Origin: Sphingomonadaceae bacterium | GTDB lineage: Bacteria > Pseudomonadota > Alphaproteobacteria > Sphingomonadales > Sphingomonadaceae | Reading direction: 5' to 3' | NCBI GenBank assembly: GCA_021732525.1 | Contig: JAKFUU010000018.1 | Location: 1-64,000, forward strand | DNA: 64,000 nt | Part shown: positions 18,293 through 28,589 of the stretch, piece after piece | How positions within the stretch are numbered: the stretch's first letter is position 1 | How the letters are laid out: each line of letters opens with the position of its first letter | Notes under the pieces: model-generated | Database searches by the model: none | What the model was told of the DNA's origin: nothing | What the model saw: the letters and a program-made list of their open reading frames with translations, nothing else | Translations under genes and position numbers: made by a program

Positions 18293-19804
18293 TCATTCGG
18301 CCGCAGAAGGTGAAGCGAGCAAATCGTTCCATTCTTTAACTTCCTTGGCCGATGCAGGCCCCAGCAATTCCATCGCATGGCGCATCCTTTCGCGGATGAT
18401 GTCACGGCCCAGATGGGTGATGGCGTCAAATAGCGGTACGCCCTGCGCCGCGCCGGTGATCGCCAGATACATCGGGCGGATCACGTCTTTAAGTTTCACA
18501 TCGAGAATTTCGGCGGTGCGGCGCAGCGCGGCCTCCACCCCGTCGCGGTTCCATTCGGTCAGCGCGTCCAATTGGGTCAGGATCAGATGATAGGCTTGGC
18601 GCTGCTGCGTCTCATCAAGCTTCACCCCGTCGCTTAGCCGCTCGGCGCTTTGTCCGTCGATGCGGTTCATAAAGAACATCGCGGTGAGCGCGCCAAGATC
18701 CGACAATTTCGTGATCCGCGCCTGCGCCATTTCGGCAATCGGCATCAGATAGGCGTCGTTCAAAGCCCAATCGCGCACGGCGGCCAAGAAATCCTGTGTG
18801 TCCATCGTTTCGCGCAGATACCGGCCGTTGAGCCATTCGAGCTTTGCGGTGTCAAATACCGGTCCGCCCAGCGAAATATTATGCACATCAAAGCCGGCAA
18901 TCAATGCATCGAGCGAGGTCATTTCATCCGCTTCGCTGGCGCTTTTTATAAACAGTCCCAAAAAATTCTGCATCGCTTGCGGCAGATATCCAGCGCGCTG
19001 AAAAAATAGGATGCTCGTTGGGTTTTTGCGTTTTGACAGTTTGGATTTGTCCGCATTGCGCAGCAGCGGCAGATGCGTCAGCACCGGCGGCTGCCAGCCG
19101 AAATATTGATAAAGGAGCAGGTGTTTGGGCGCGGAACTGATCCATTCCTCGCCGCGCATCACATGGGTAATGCCCATCAAATGATCGTCGACGACATTGG
19201 CAAGATGATAGGTGGGCAGACCGTCCGATTTCATCAACACCTGCATATCGACGGTTTGATAATCAATCTCGATCATGCCGCGCAATGTATCGTCAAAACG
19301 GCAACTGCCGCTTTCGGGGATGACCATCCGTACCACATGGGCTGCGCCCGCCGCTTGACGCTCCGCCGCGACGCGATCGTTAACCGCGCGGTAGCTCGCG
19401 TCATATTTGGGCGGTTTTTTGGCGGCGGTTTGCTGCGCGCGCAGACTGCTCAGTTCTTCGGGCGTCAGGTAACATTGGAAGGCATGACCCGCATTCAGCA
19501 GCGCGTCGCAATATTGCTGATAGATGGCGCTGCGTTCCGATTGGCGGTATGGCCCGTGCGGTCCGCCGATATCGGGGCCCTCATCCCAGCTCAAGCCAAG
19601 CCATTTCAGGCTGTCGAGGATCATTTTTTCCGATTGCGGCGTTGAGCGCGCCTGATCGGTATCCTCAATCCGCAAGATAAACTCGCCGCCATGTTTTTTG
19701 GCAAAGCAATAGTTGATCAGCGCGATATAAGCCGTGCCGACATGCGGATCGCCGGTAGGCGAGGGCGCAACACGGGTGCGGACGGGGCGGGTTGTTGCGT
19801 TCAT
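18293..19804 (-). CDS. gltX: Glutamate--tRNA ligase
   Basis: GluRS charges tRNA-Glu for translation. The 503-aa protein starts MNATTRPVRTRVAPSPTGD; an in-frame extension to 19873 is not supported by family alignment. The class I HIGH-equivalent is PSPTGDPHVGTAY and the KMSKS-equivalent is KSKLSKRKNP near residue 240. The C-terminal anticodon-binding region is complete and ends in an Ala/Ser-rich tail (LLASPSAAE), whose stop touches the right inverted repeat of the GxxExxY cassette. Confidence 0.96.
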   Translation of the reverse strand: MNATTRPVRTRVAPSPTGDPHVGTAYIALINYCFAKKHGGEFILRIEDTDQARSTPQSEKMILDSLKWLGLSWDEGPDIGGPHGPYRQSERSAIYQQYCDALLNAGHAFQCYLTPEELSSLRAQQTAAKKPPKYDASYRAVNDRVAAERQAAGAAHVVRMVIPESGSCRFDDTLRGMIEIDYQTVDMQVLMKSDGLPTYHLANVVDDHLMGITHVMRGEEWISSAPKHLLLYQYFGWQPPVLTHLPLLRNADKSKLSKRKNPTSILFFQRAGYLPQAMQNFLGLFIKSASEADEMTSLDALIAGFDVHNISLGGPVFDTAKLEWLNGRYLRETMDTQDFLAAVRDWALNDAYLMPIAEMAQARITKLSDLGALTAMFFMNRIDGQSAERLSDGVKLDETQQRQAYHLILTQLDALTEWNRDGVEAALRRTAEILDVKLKDVIRPMYLAITGAAQGVPLFDAITHLGRDIIRERMRHAMELLGPASAKEVKEWNDLLASPSAAE

Positions 19805-19986
19805 GGATCGCTTTTGCCTTTGCAGGAAGTTGTGGATTTGGCCGCCCTTACCAGCGATGCGTTCTGTCGCCAAGGGGCGTTGGCGGGCAGTAGCTCGCCA
19901 GGTTTAGCCGCGCGGCGATGTGGCCGAAATTTCGATGCGCAATTTTGCTGGCGCTATTGGGCGGTCGCGGGTAACGGTTTTGGCTG

Positions 19987-21042
19987 ATGACATGGAAATC
20001 CGGGATGCCAACGCTTCTTTCCATCGGTTCGGCTGTTCCGGATCACGGCATCAGCCAAAGCCAAGTGCTCTCGATCCTCGAAGGCGCGAAGGGGCGCGAA
20101 TTGCCGGCGCGGATGGCCGATATTTTGCGCAATACGGGCATCGCGCAGCGTTACATTGCGATGCCGCCGGAATATTATCTGCGCGCGCGCAGCTGGCCGG
20201 ACCGGGCGGCGGTTTATGAGCAGGCGGCGATGACGCTTTTTGCCAAAGCCGCCGCGATTGCGCTTGAACGCGCCGGGTTGACGCCGCGCGATATTGGCCA
20301 GATTGTCTGTGTATCAACCACCGGCACGATGACACCCAGCCTGCCGAGCCAGATGATTGAGGCGATGGGTTTTCGCAGCGATACCCGGGTGGTGCCGTTA
20401 TTCGGCTATGGCTGCGCGGGCGGTGTGATCGGGCTGGGGCTGGCGGCAGATTTGGCCCGCGCTGCGCCGGACCGGCCGGTGCTGCTGGTGTCGCTGGAGC
20501 TGTGCAGCATGGCCTATGATCATAGCCGAATGGACAAGAAGGATATGGTGGCGCTGGCGCTCTTTGCCGATGGCTGCGCGGCGGCGGTGATTGGGCCGGC
20601 GGGCGGGCCGGGCATAGCGTGCGGGCCAAAACTATCCGCCTTTGCGCAAAATACCTGGCCGAATACGCTCGATATGATGGGATGGGATATTGGCGATACC
20701 GGATTTGATCTGGTGCTGGCCCGTGATATCCCCGCCTTTGTCGCAAGCGATTTCGCGCCAATATGCGATGCTTTTCTGGCGCAGCAGGGATTGACCAAAT
20801 CTGATATTGCCGAGCCGATCTGCCACCCCGGCGGCGGGCGGGTGGTCGATGCGCTGGCGGATTATTTCGGGCAGGATTTGACCGCAACGCGCAAGATATT
20901 GGCCGCCTGTGGCAATATGAGCAGCCCCACGGTGCTCTTCGTGCTGGAGGAGATATTGCGCGGCAGCCCGCTGACCCGCCCCGCGATTATGACCGCGCTG
21001 GGGCCGGGTTTTGTCGGCGCGATGGGGCTGTTAACGCCATGA
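19987..21042 (+). CDS. Type III polyketide synthase (chalcone synthase-like)
   Basis: This 351-aa homodimeric ketosynthase is predicted to extend a fatty acyl starter with malonyl units. The catalytic triad is visible: Cys in PLFGYGCAGGVIG (near residue 145), His in PICHPGGGRVVDAL, and Asn in CGNMSSPTVLF. The second in-frame ATG (20005, MPTLLSIGSAVPDHG) is an equally good start; neither has a strong ribosome binding site. The next gene is an ICMT-like methyltransferase, the same pair known from alkylpyrone synthesis in Bacillus (BpsA/BpsB), so an alkylpyrone or alkylresorcinol lipid product is likely (inference). Confidence 0.9.
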   Translation: MTWKSGMPTLLSIGSAVPDHGISQSQVLSILEGAKGRELPARMADILRNTGIAQRYIAMPPEYYLRARSWPDRAAVYEQAAMTLFAKAAAIALERAGLTPRDIGQIVCVSTTGTMTPSLPSQMIEAMGFRSDTRVVPLFGYGCAGGVIGLGLAADLARAAPDRPVLLVSLELCSMAYDHSRMDKKDMVALALFADGCAAAVIGPAGGPGIACGPKLSAFAQNTWPNTLDMMGWDIGDTGFDLVLARDIPAFVASDFAPICDAFLAQQGLTKSDIAEPICHPGGGRVVDALADYFGQDLTATRKILAACGNMSSPTVLFVLEEILRGSPLTRPAIMTALGPGFVGAMGLLTP

Positions 21043-21057
21043 CATTCATTGCAGCGA

Positions 21058-21083
21058 TAGGCAAAAGTGGGAACCGGTTTTGC
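21058..21083 (+). repeat. Short hairpin related to the 105-bp family
   Basis: TAG followed by GCAAAAGTGGGAACCGGTTT is a minimal version of hairpin 1 of the 105-bp elements (core AGTGGGAACCGG). It lies between the polyketide synthase stop and the methyltransferase start. Confidence 0.65.
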
Positions 21084-21115
21084 GGCTCGGTCATGGCAGC
21101 TATAAGGATATTGCC

Positions 21116-21628
21116 ATGATTGTTGATTGGCCGCTCTGGGCGCTTGCGATATTGGCTTATGTGATCATCCAGCGGCTTGGCGAACTGGTTTACGCCCGCG
21201 CGAATACGCGGCGATTGCTGGCGAAGGGCGGCGTGGAGCATGGGGCGGGGCATTATCCCTTCTTTATCCTGCTGCATGGCGGATGGTTGATTGCGATTAT
21301 CCTGCTGGCCCGGCCCGCCGCTGTGCCTGATCCGTTGCTGCTTGCGGGCTTTCTGTTCAGCCAAGCGTTGCGCTATTGGACGCTCGCCAGCATTGGCCGC
21401 TGGTGGACCACGCGGATTATCAGCGCACCGCATTTCCCACGGGTAAAGCGCGGGCCATACCGCTTTATTCCGCATCCCAATTATACCGTGGTGGTGATGG
21501 AGATTGCGTTGTTGCCGCTGTTGCTCGGCGCTTGGCCGGTGGCGCTGGTATTCTCTGCGCTGAATGCGGTGCTGCTATGGCGGCGGATTGGGGTGGAGGC
21601 GAAGGTGCTGGTGGAGCGTGTGGGTTGA
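21116..21628 (+). CDS. Isoprenylcysteine carboxyl methyltransferase-like membrane protein
   Basis: The 170-aa ICMT/PEMT-type integral membrane methyltransferase has about five hydrophobic segments and the conserved block RVKRGPYRFIPHPNYTVVVMEI near residue 110, containing the SAM-binding RGPYRxxxHPNY signature. The start at 21116 is supported by AAGGA 7 bases upstream; the in-frame codon at 21080 falls in the hairpin. With the upstream type III polyketide synthase it probably O-methylates an alkylpyrone-like product (inference from the Bacillus bps pair). Confidence 0.88.
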   Translation: MIVDWPLWALAILAYVIIQRLGELVYARANTRRLLAKGGVEHGAGHYPFFILLHGGWLIAIILLARPAAVPDPLLLAGFLFSQALRYWTLASIGRWWTTRIISAPHFPRVKRGPYRFIPHPNYTVVVMEIALLPLLLGAWPVALVFSALNAVLLWRRIGVEAKVLVERVG

Positions 21629-21685
21629 ACCGCAGGCATATGACTGCGGCGTTGCGATGGAAAAATGGTTCGACCGCACCTGCCC

Positions 21686-21714
21686 TTGACGTTTCGCGGG
21701 CCTGCCGCTAATGG
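21686..21714 (+). promoter_or_regulatory. Candidate sigma70 promoter of the str operon
   Basis: TTGACG, 17 bases, TAATGG lies 160 bp upstream of rpsL in a 246-bp spacer otherwise empty of genes. Alphaproteobacterial promoters tolerate a weak -10, so this is the best candidate I can see for rpsL transcription. It would leave a leader of roughly 150 nt. Confidence 0.4.
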
Positions 21715-21874
21715 CCGCGCTTCCGCAAGGAGTGTCTTGATTCGTTGATGGCGCAATCGCGCGGGAAAAACATAGCAGCAAATTGCATAATCGGCCGGGT
21801 GGGCCAAAGGCTGAGCCTCCACCGCAGTAACGGCTGATCCTGCAAAGTAACCGTCTCATTATTAAGGTGAAGAT

Positions 21875-22246
21875 ATGCCAACGATTAACCAATTGGTCCG
21901 CAAGGGCCGGACGCCGCAAAAGGCGAAGTCCAAGGTGCCCGCAATGGACGCCAACCCGCAAAAGCGCGGTGTTTGCACCCGCGTTTATACCACAACCCCA
22001 AAAAAGCCGAACTCGGCGTTGCGCAAAGTGGCCAAGATCAGGCTGACCAACCAACGCGAGGTCATTTCCTATATTCCCGGCGAAGGCCACAATCTTCAGG
22101 AACATAGCGTTGTCCTGATCCGCGGGGGCCGCGTGCGCGATCTTCCCGGTGTGCGCTACCATGTGCTGCGCGGTGTGCTCGATACGCAAGGCGTAAAAGA
22201 CCGCAAGCAATCGCGCTCCAAATATGGCGCGAAGCGTCCTAAATAA
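21875..22246 (+). CDS. rpsL: 30S ribosomal protein S12
   Basis: S12 sits in the decoding centre and sets accuracy and streptomycin response. The 123-aa protein is of standard length and has wild-type-looking streptomycin-site segments [12 protein letters not shown] and [21 protein letters not shown] precedes the start. First gene of the str operon, 17 bp before rpsG. Confidence 0.98.
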   Translation: MPTINQLVRKGRTPQKAKSKVPAMDANPQKRGVCTRVYTTTPKKPNSALRKVAKIRLTNQREVISYIPGEGHNLQEHSVVLIRGGRVRDLPGVRYHVLRGVLDTQGVKDRKQSRSKYGAKRPK

Positions 22247-22263
22247 ATTCGGGAGAATAGAAT

Positions 22264-22734
22264 ATGTCACGTCGTCGTCGTCCCGAAAAACGGGTCATCC
22301 TGCCCGATCCCAAATTTGGTGATCTGGTCTTATCAAAATTCATGAATAACCTGATGCTCGATGGTAAGAAATCGGCCGCAGAGCGCATCGTCTATGGGGC
22401 TTTGACCACTGTGGAAGATCGCGCGAAGAAAAATCCGGTTGAGCTGTTCCATGAAGCGCTCAACAATGTAAAGCCGGGTATCGAAGTGCGTTCGCGCCGC
22501 GTTGGCGGTGCCACATATCAGGTGCCATGCGAAGTGCGTCCTGAGCGCGCGCAGGCGCTCGCCATCCGCTGGTTGATCGGTGCGGCGCGCAACCGCAGTG
22601 AAACTACGATGGCCGCTCGGCTGTCGGGTGAATTGATGGATGCCGCCAACAACCGCGGCAATGCCGTCAAAAAGCGCGAAGATACACACCGGATGGCCGA
22701 GGCAAACCGAGCATTTGCACACTATCGCTGGTAA
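22264..22734 (+). CDS. rpsG: 30S ribosomal protein S7
   Basis: S7 nucleates assembly of the 30S head. The 156-aa product begins [10 protein letters not shown] and contains the conserved [14 protein letters not shown]. Length is normal. In most bacteria fusA follows within about 100 bp; here 264 bp of repeat DNA intervene. Confidence 0.98.
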   Translation: MSRRRRPEKRVILPDPKFGDLVLSKFMNNLMLDGKKSAAERIVYGALTTVEDRAKKNPVELFHEALNNVKPGIEVRSRRVGGATYQVPCEVRPERAQALAIRWLIGAARNRSETTMAARLSGELMDAANNRGNAVKKREDTHRMAEANRAFAHYRW

Positions 22735-22780
22735 TTTTCACGCATCGTCATCCTGGTAAAGGCCGGGGCAAAATTTAAAC

Positions 22781-22870
22781 GTCATCCCGGCGAAAGCCGG
22801 GATCTCTCAAAGTTAAAATACTACAGGGCGGCAATCGCCTTCTAGAGATTCCGGCTTTCGCCGGAATGAC
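22781..22870. repeat. REPIN-like inverted pair, copy 1
   Basis: Two 26-bp arms (left starting GTCATCCCGGCGAAAGCC, right ending TTTCGCCGGAATGAC) pair with two mismatches. Each arm is itself a small hairpin; the left one is CCCGGC-GAAA-GCCGGG with a GNRA tetraloop. The same element recurs at 35986-36066. GATTC occurs in the right arm. Confidence 0.88.
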
Positions 22871-22924
22871 GATATTTTTTTATGTCCCAGTCTTTCGACG
22901 GAATGACGAAAAAAAATCCAAATA

Positions 22925-22947
22925 GAGGGGCTGGCCAAAACCAGCCC
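22925..22947. terminator. Hairpin before fusA
   Basis: AGGGGCTGG and CCAGCCCC(T) pair perfectly over nine bases around a CCAAAA loop, followed by only a short T run. It could attenuate rpsG-fusA read-through. Confidence 0.5.
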
Positions 22948-22998
22948 CTTTCCCTATAGGGCGGCGCATCACGCAGCCCCTTCCACGGAGTATAGACC

Positions 22999-25092
22999 AT
23001 GGCACGCAGCCATCCACTCGATAGATATCGCAATATTGGTATTATGGCGCATATTGACGCCGGAAAAACCACGACCACCGAACGCATCCTTTATTATACC
23101 GGCAAGAGCTACAAAATCGGCGAAGTGCATGATGGCGCAGCGACGATGGATTGGATGGAGCAAGAACAAGAGCGCGGCATCACCATCACTTCGGCCGCGA
23201 CCACCTGTTTTTGGGCGGTGAAGGATGATGATGGCCCCGAACACCGGATCAACATTATCGATACGCCCGGTCACGTGGACTTTACGATTGAGGTGGAGCG
23301 CTCGCTGCGCGTGCTCGATGGAGCGGTTGCTTGTTTTGACGGCGTCGCCGGGGTTGAGCCGCAGTCGGAAACCGTATGGCGTCAGGCGGATAAATATAAA
23401 GTGCCGCGTATGTGCTTCATCAACAAGCTGGACCGGACGGGCGCGAATTTCGAATATTGCGTGCAATCGATCATCGACCGTTTGGGCGCAAAGCCCGCGG
23501 TGCTCTATATCCCCATCGGTATCGAAGGCGGCCTGAAAGGTCTGGTCGATCTGGTGAAGAACCGCGCAATCATCTGGAAAGATGAAAGCTTGGGCGCGGA
23601 ATTTTCTTACGAAGAAATCCCCGCCGATCTGGTGGAAAGCGCCGCAAAATATCGCAGCGAGCTGATTGAACTCGCCGTCGAGCAAGATGATGAGGCGATG
23701 GAAGCCTATTTGGATGGCAATGAGCCCGATGCCGCCACGCTGAAAAAACTGATCCGCAAGGGAACGCTGGCGCATGCCTTTGTGCCGGTATGTTGCGGCA
23801 GCGCGTTTAAGAATAAGGGCGTTCAGCCTTTGCTCGACGCGGTGGTTGATTATCTGCCTTCGCCGCTCGATATCGAAGATGTGCAAGGCGTCAAGATGGA
23901 TAGCGACGAAGCCGACAGCCGCCCGGCCCGCGACGATGCGCCGTTTAGCGCGCTGGCATTCAAGATCATGAATGATCCCTTCGTCGGCTCGCTGACCTTC
24001 GCGCGGATATATTCTGGGTCGCTTTCCAAAGGCACCTATCTTAATTCGGTGAAGGATAAGAAAGAGAAGGTCGGGCGTATCCTCGAAATGCACTCGAATG
24101 AGCGCAAGGATATCGATGAAGCTTTTGCCGGCGATATTATCGCGCTGGCCGGGATGAAGGAAACCACCACGGGCGATACGCTGTGTGCGGCCAATGCGCC
24201 GATCGTGCTCGAACGGATGGAATTTCCTGAGCCTGTTATCGAACTGTCCGTGGAGCCAAAGACCAAGGCGGACCAAGAAAAGATGGGCATCGCGCTCAAC
24301 CGTTTGGCCGCCGAAGATCCGTCTTTCCGGGTATCGACCGATCACGAATCGGGCCAAACCATCATCAAGGGAATGGGCGAGCTTCACCTCGACATTCTGG
24401 TGGACCGGATGCGCCGTGAATTTAAAGTCGAGGCCAATGTCGGCGCGCCGCAAGTGGCGTACCGCGAATATATCGCCCGCCCAGTCGATATTGATTATAC
24501 CCATAAGAAACAATCGGGCGGTTCGGGGCAATTTGGCCGGATCAAATTCACCATCACGCCAGGTGAGCGCGGCAGCGGCATTATCTTCCATGATGAAGTG
24601 AAGGGCGGTAACATTCCGAAAGAATATATTCCTTCGGTGGAAAAAGGCATGCGCGAAACGGCAGAAGGCGGATCGCTCATCGGCTTTCCGATCATCGATT
24701 TCGAAATTAAGCTCTATGACGGCGCGTATCATGATGTCGACTCCTCGGCATTGGCGTTTGAAATTGCTGGCCGCGCCGGTATGCGCGAAGCTGCGCAAAA
24801 ATCGGGCATCAAGCTGTTGGAGCCGATCATGAAGGTTGAGGTAGTAACCCCCGACGATTATCTCGGTGACGTTATCGGTGATATGAATTCGCGTCGCGGC
24901 CAAATTCAAGGCACCGACAGCCGCGGCAATGCCCAGGTTGTCGAATCCATGGTGCCGCTGGCCAATATGTTTGGCTATGTGAATCAGCTGCGGTCTTTCA
25001 CGCAGGGCCGCGCCAACTATTCGATGTTCTTCTCGCATTATGATGAAGTGCCGTCGAATGTTGCAACTGAGTTGAAAGAGAAGCTGGCGTAA
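22999..25092 (+). CDS. fusA: Elongation factor G
   Basis: EF-G is the GTPase that drives translocation. The 697-aa protein contains G1 [28 protein letters not shown] and NKLD, and the domain IV/V ending with [18 protein letters not shown]. Length is canonical. It is separated from rpsG by repeats and from tuf by 166 bp, so it may also have its own promoter. Confidence 0.98.
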   Translation: MARSHPLDRYRNIGIMAHIDAGKTTTTERILYYTGKSYKIGEVHDGAATMDWMEQEQERGITITSAATTCFWAVKDDDGPEHRINIIDTPGHVDFTIEVERSLRVLDGAVACFDGVAGVEPQSETVWRQADKYKVPRMCFINKLDRTGANFEYCVQSIIDRLGAKPAVLYIPIGIEGGLKGLVDLVKNRAIIWKDESLGAEFSYEEIPADLVESAAKYRSELIELAVEQDDEAMEAYLDGNEPDAATLKKLIRKGTLAHAFVPVCCGSAFKNKGVQPLLDAVVDYLPSPLDIEDVQGVKMDSDEADSRPARDDAPFSALAFKIMNDPFVGSLTFARIYSGSLSKGTYLNSVKDKKEKVGRILEMHSNERKDIDEAFAGDIIALAGMKETTTGDTLCAANAPIVLERMEFPEPVIELSVEPKTKADQEKMGIALNRLAAEDPSFRVSTDHESGQTIIKGMGELHLDILVDRMRREFKVEANVGAPQVAYREYIARPVDIDYTHKKQSGGSGQFGRIKFTITPGERGSGIIFHDEVKGGNIPKEYIPSVEKGMRETAEGGSLIGFPIIDFEIKLYDGAYHDVDSSALAFEIAGRAGMREAAQKSGIKLLEPIMKVEVVTPDDYLGDVIGDMNSRRGQIQGTDSRGNAQVVESMVPLANMFGYVNQLRSFTQGRANYSMFFSHYDEVPSNVATELKEKLA

Positions 25093-25258
25093 GCAAACGA
25101 AACAGGCTAACCGCGCTCCACGATTCTTAAAGACGGGCTTTTCACGGCCGCGCTTGGAGCCGATGGCTTGAAAGGCTTGACATTGGAACGCATCCTCGCC
25201 AAGGCGCGCGCGGACTGTTCCTCAACAGAACATTATTTGGAACCAAAGGTAGGATAAA

Positions 25259-26449
25259 ATGGCAAAAGCAAAGTTTGAGCGGACAAAACCGCATTGCAAC
25301 ATCGGCACGATCGGTCACGTTGACCATGGCAAGACGACATTGACGGCGGCGATCACCAAAGTGATGGCGGAATTGAATGGCGGCGCAGCGGTCGATTTTG
25401 CAAATATCGATAAGGCTCCCGAAGAGCGCGAGCGCGGCATTACTATTTCAACCGCTCACGTTGAGTATGAATCGGCAAACCGCCATTATGCCCATGTCGA
25501 TTGCCCCGGACACGCCGACTATGTGAAAAATATGATCACCGGCGCGGCGCAGATGGATGGCGCTATCTTGGTGGTGAATGCCGCTGATGGCCCGATGCCG
25601 CAAACACGCGAGCATATCCTGCTGGCGCGTCAGGTTGGCGTTCCTGCCCTGGTTGTTTACATGAACAAGGTTGACCAAGTGGACGATGAAGAAATTCTCG
25701 AACTGGTTGAATTGGAAATTCGCGAATTGCTGTCAAAATATGATTTCCCAGGCGATGATATCCCCGTGATCCGTGGTTCGGCTCTGGCCGCGCTCGAAGG
25801 CCGCGATGACAATATCGGCAAAGATTCGGTTGTTGCTTTGATTGAAGCCGTTGACCAAGCCATTCCTCAGCCCGCGCGTCCCGTGGACAAGCCGTTCCTG
25901 ATGCCCGTGGAAGACGTATTTTCGATCTCGGGCCGCGGCACCGTGGTTACTGGCCGTGTTGAAACCGGCATCGTCAAGGTGGGCGAAGAAGTTGAAATCG
26001 TCGGCATCAAAGACACCAAGAAAACCACCGTTACCGGCGTTGAAATGTTCCGTAAGCTGCTCGATCAAGGCGAGGCAGGCGACAATATCGGCGCGCTGGT
26101 GCGCGGCGTTGGCCGTGAAGAAGTTGAACGTGGACAGGTTCTTTGCAAGCCCGGTTCGGTAACCCCGCACACCGAATTTAGCGCCGAAGTTTACGTATTG
26201 TCGAAAGACGAAGGTGGCCGTCACACGCCATTCTTTGCCAATTATCGTCCGCAATTTTACTTTCGCACGACCGATGTGACCGGCGAAGTTGTCCTGCCCG
26301 AAGGCACCGAAATGGTCATGCCTGGCGACAACGTAACCATCAACGTTAAGTTGATCGCGCCCATCGCGATGGATCCAGGTTTGCGCTTCGCGATCCGCGA
26401 AGGTGGCCGCACCGTCGGTTCAGGGGTTGTAGGAACGATCACAAAGTAA
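25259..26449 (+). CDS. tuf: Elongation factor Tu
   Basis: EF-Tu delivers aminoacyl-tRNA. The 396-aa protein has [31 protein letters not shown] and the C-terminal [22 protein letters not shown] lies upstream. A perfect 9-bp hairpin follows the stop codon, so the transcript probably ends or is attenuated before rpsJ. Confidence 0.98.
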   Translation: MAKAKFERTKPHCNIGTIGHVDHGKTTLTAAITKVMAELNGGAAVDFANIDKAPEERERGITISTAHVEYESANRHYAHVDCPGHADYVKNMITGAAQMDGAILVVNAADGPMPQTREHILLARQVGVPALVVYMNKVDQVDDEEILELVELEIRELLSKYDFPGDDIPVIRGSALAALEGRDDNIGKDSVVALIEAVDQAIPQPARPVDKPFLMPVEDVFSISGRGTVVTGRVETGIVKVGEEVEIVGIKDTKKTTVTGVEMFRKLLDQGEAGDNIGALVRGVGREEVERGQVLCKPGSVTPHTEFSAEVYVLSKDEGGRHTPFFANYRPQFYFRTTDVTGEVVLPEGTEMVMPGDNVTINVKLIAPIAMDPGLRFAIREGGRTVGSGVVGTITK

Positions 26450-26454
26450 TATAG

Positions 26455-26493
26455 GCGGCGCTCCCCGAACGGATTTGATTCGTTCGGGGCCGC
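26455..26493 (+). terminator. Terminator-like hairpin after tuf
   Basis: CCCCGAACG and CGTTCGGGG pair perfectly over nine bases (26463-26471 with 26481-26489) with a GATTTGATT loop; GCGG/CCGC extends the stem after a bulge. An AT-rich ATTATAAAATTTTT tail follows. The loop/arm junction contains GATTC. Confidence 0.65.
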
Positions 26494-26592
26494 ATTATAA
26501 AATTTTTAAGCAGCTATACTGGCTTGAATGTTAAGTCAGTATGGCTGTTTTCGGCTCTTTGATATTGATAGAAATTGGAATTGGTAATCCCC

Positions 26593-26904
26593 ATGGAAAC
26601 GCAGAATATTCGTATCCGTCTTAAGGCTTTTGACCACCGCGTGCTTGATCAAGCCACGGGCGATATTGCCGATACTGCGCGGCGCACTGGCGCTTTGATC
26701 CGTGGTCCTATTCCGCTTCCTACCAAGATCGAGAAATTTACCGTGAACCGCGGCCCGCATGTCGACAAAAAGTCGCGCGAGCAGTTTGAGGTTCGCACAT
26801 ATAAACGGATGCTCGATATCGTGCAGCCGACACCGCAGACCGTCGACGCGCTGATGAAGCTCGATCTGGCTGCTGGTGTAAATGTAGAAATTAAGCTGGC
26901 CTAG
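26593..26904 (+). CDS. rpsJ: 30S ribosomal protein S10
   Basis: S10 is an assembly protein of the 30S head that also acts as NusE in antitermination. The 103-aa product starts [19 protein letters not shown]; an upstream in-frame TTG (26575) is less likely. First gene of the S10 operon. The following 239-bp gap before rplC is unusually long. Confidence 0.98.
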   Translation: METQNIRIRLKAFDHRVLDQATGDIADTARRTGALIRGPIPLPTKIEKFTVNRGPHVDKKSREQFEVRTYKRMLDIVQPTPQTVDALMKLDLAAGVNVEIKLA

Positions 26905-27143
26905 GCCCGCTTTACAGTTCCCGTTTTGACGGGAGCGAAATGGAGAATACCGCCGGGCGCGTTCCTTTAGAGGAAATTTGGCCCGGGCCGCGTTCCCCGT
27001 CTTGCTTGATCCTCTTGCCATGGGGGGAGGTCAGCATTCAGCCCGGACGGGGCATGCTTAACATTCAGGGCCGAAAATTAGGCGTCACGCCCTCCTGGCA
27101 ATCCTGCCAGCCGGGCCTCTGACATGAATATGGAGTATGGATC
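26905..27143 (+). other. Structured spacer rpsJ-rplC
   Basis: This 239-bp region holds several self-complementary blocks: CCCGTTTTGACGGG, GGCCCGGGCC, CCCCGTC...GGGG around 27000-27025, and CTGGCA-ATC-C-TGCCAG near 27096. A 60-codon frame inside it has no homology signal I recognise. It may be an RNA leader regulating rplC onward (inference), or a decayed repeat. Confidence 0.4.
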
Positions 27144-27941
27144 ATGCGCACTGGCGTGATCGCGAAAAAGATGGGTATGATGCGTCTCTTCAATGAAGAT
27201 GGCCGCCATGTTCCCGTCACCGTATTGGCTCTTGAGGGATGCCAAGTGGTCGGAGCTCGCAATGAAGAGCGTGATGGCTATTATGCTGTCCGCCTTGGTG
27301 CAGGCGCCCGTAAAGCGAAAAATGTAAACAAACCGCAACGCGAAGAATTTGCAAAAGCTTCGGTCGAGCCAAAGGCGCGCGTTGCCGAATTTCGCGTGGA
27401 GAATCAAGATGGCCTGCTGCCCGTGGGCGCGGCGATCTCCGCCGATCACTTTGTTGATGGTCAACTGGTTGATATTACTGGTCACACGCAAGGTAAGGGC
27501 TTTGCCGGTGCTATGAAGCGGTGGGGCTTTGGCGGTATGCGCGCATCGCATGGCGTTTCGATCTCTCACCGTGCCCATGGTTCGACGGGCCAGCGTCAGG
27601 ATCCGGGCAAGGTGTTTAAGAATAAAAAGATGGCCGGCCATATGGGCGACCGTCAACGCACGCAGCAGAATTTGGAAATTGTCCGCACCGATGCGGCGCG
27701 CGGCCTGATCTTCGTAAAAGGATCTGTTCCGGGCGCAAAGAATGGCTGGCTCTTGGTGCGCGATGCGGTGAAGCATCCTGCGCCTGAAGGTGCGCCGTAT
27801 CCGGGCTCGCTGAAGAATGACAACGAAGCACCCGCAGAAGTAGAAGAGGTCGTTGTTGCAACCGAAGCTGCCGATGCTCCGGCTGACACTCCCGCCGCAG
27901 AGGCACCTGCTGCCGAAGCCACGCAAGAGAAGGAGGGTTAA
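27144..27941 (+). CDS. rplC: 50S ribosomal protein L3 with acidic C-terminal tail
   Basis: L3 reaches the peptidyl-transferase centre. The core (to about 215) contains [20 protein letters not shown] and GHMGDRQRT. The last 45 residues are an Ala/Glu/Pro-rich acidic extension absent from the 209-aa E. coli protein and typical of some sphingomonads. Stop is 3 bp before rplD. Confidence 0.97.
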   Translation: MRTGVIAKKMGMMRLFNEDGRHVPVTVLALEGCQVVGARNEERDGYYAVRLGAGARKAKNVNKPQREEFAKASVEPKARVAEFRVENQDGLLPVGAAISADHFVDGQLVDITGHTQGKGFAGAMKRWGFGGMRASHGVSISHRAHGSTGQRQDPGKVFKNKKMAGHMGDRQRTQQNLEIVRTDAARGLIFVKGSVPGAKNGWLLVRDAVKHPAPEGAPYPGSLKNDNEAPAEVEEVVVATEAADAPADTPAAEAPAAEATQEKEG

Positions 27942-27944
27942 TCG

Positions 27945-28589
27945 ATGAAACTCAAAGTTCAAACCCTTGATGGCAAAGCAGCGAAGGCCGATATCGATCT
28001 GAATGACGCGGTGTTCGGTCTGGAGCCACGTGCGGATATTCTGCACCGTGTTGTCACATGGCAGCGGGAGAAGGCCCGCGGCACGGCTCGCGCGACCCGC
28101 GAACGCGGTGATGTCGCGCGCACCGGCAAGAAATTTGGCAATCAAAAAGGCGGCGGCACGGCCCGCCACGGCAACCGCCGCGCACCGATTTTTATCGGCG
28201 GTGGTAAGGCCCACGGCGCCCGTCTTCGTGACTTTAACCCGTCACTGAACAAGAAAATCCGCGCGCTGGGCCTGAAAATGGCTTTGTCGAGCAAGGCGAA
28301 AGCCGGTTCATTGTTCGTGCTTGAAAATGTCGATCTGCAAGAAGCCAAAACACAGGCGCTGAAAGGCCATATTGGCAAGCTCGGCCTCGGCAAGAAAATC
28401 CTCGTGATCGATGGTGAAGCCGTGAATGACAATTTCCGCAAAGCATCGGCCAATCTGGTCGGCATCAATATGCTCCCCGCTGTCGGTGCGAATGTTTATG
28501 ACATTCTGAATGCCGATAGCTTGGTTCTAACCCGCGCTGCGGTTGAGAAGCTGGAGGCGCGGTTTGCTCTTACGGGAGGGGTCAAATAA
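27945..28589 (+). CDS. rplD: 50S ribosomal protein L4
   Basis: L4 binds 23S rRNA and lines the exit tunnel. The 214-aa protein shows [20 protein letters not shown] and the tunnel loop [15 protein letters not shown]. Length is normal. Its TAA overlaps the rplW ATG by one base. Confidence 0.98.
   Translation: MKLKVQTLDGKAAKADIDLNDAVFGLEPRADILHRVVTWQREKARGTARATRERGDVARTGKKFGNQKGGGTARHGNRRAPIFIGGGKAHGARLRDFNPSLNKKIRALGLKMALSSKAKAGSLFVLENVDLQEAKTQALKGHIGKLGLGKKILVIDGEAVNDNFRKASANLVGINMLPAVGANVYDILNADSLVLTRAAVEKLEARFALTGGVK

Larger units (their letters stand above)
22735..22998. other. Repeat-filled spacer inside the str operon
   Basis: This 264-bp spacer contains no gene. It holds a REPIN-like palindrome (22781-22870) flanked by a second, decayed pair of similar arms (near 22746-22766 and 22889-22907), then a terminator-like hairpin (22925-22947) and the fusA ribosome binding site ACGGAG. 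Confidence 0.7.

Noticed and set aside
22969-25038. Long minus-strand frame (689 aa) opposite fusA
   Set aside because: Antisense of a highly conserved GTPase; His/Arg-rich translation typical of a shadow frame.
25177-25205. TTGACA-like promoter upstream of tuf
   Set aside because: A good -35 hexamer but no acceptable -10 at 16-18 bp, so not listed as a feature.
26940-27122. 60-codon plus-strand frame between rpsJ and rplC
   Set aside because: No family signal and it overlaps several hairpins; more likely noncoding structure.
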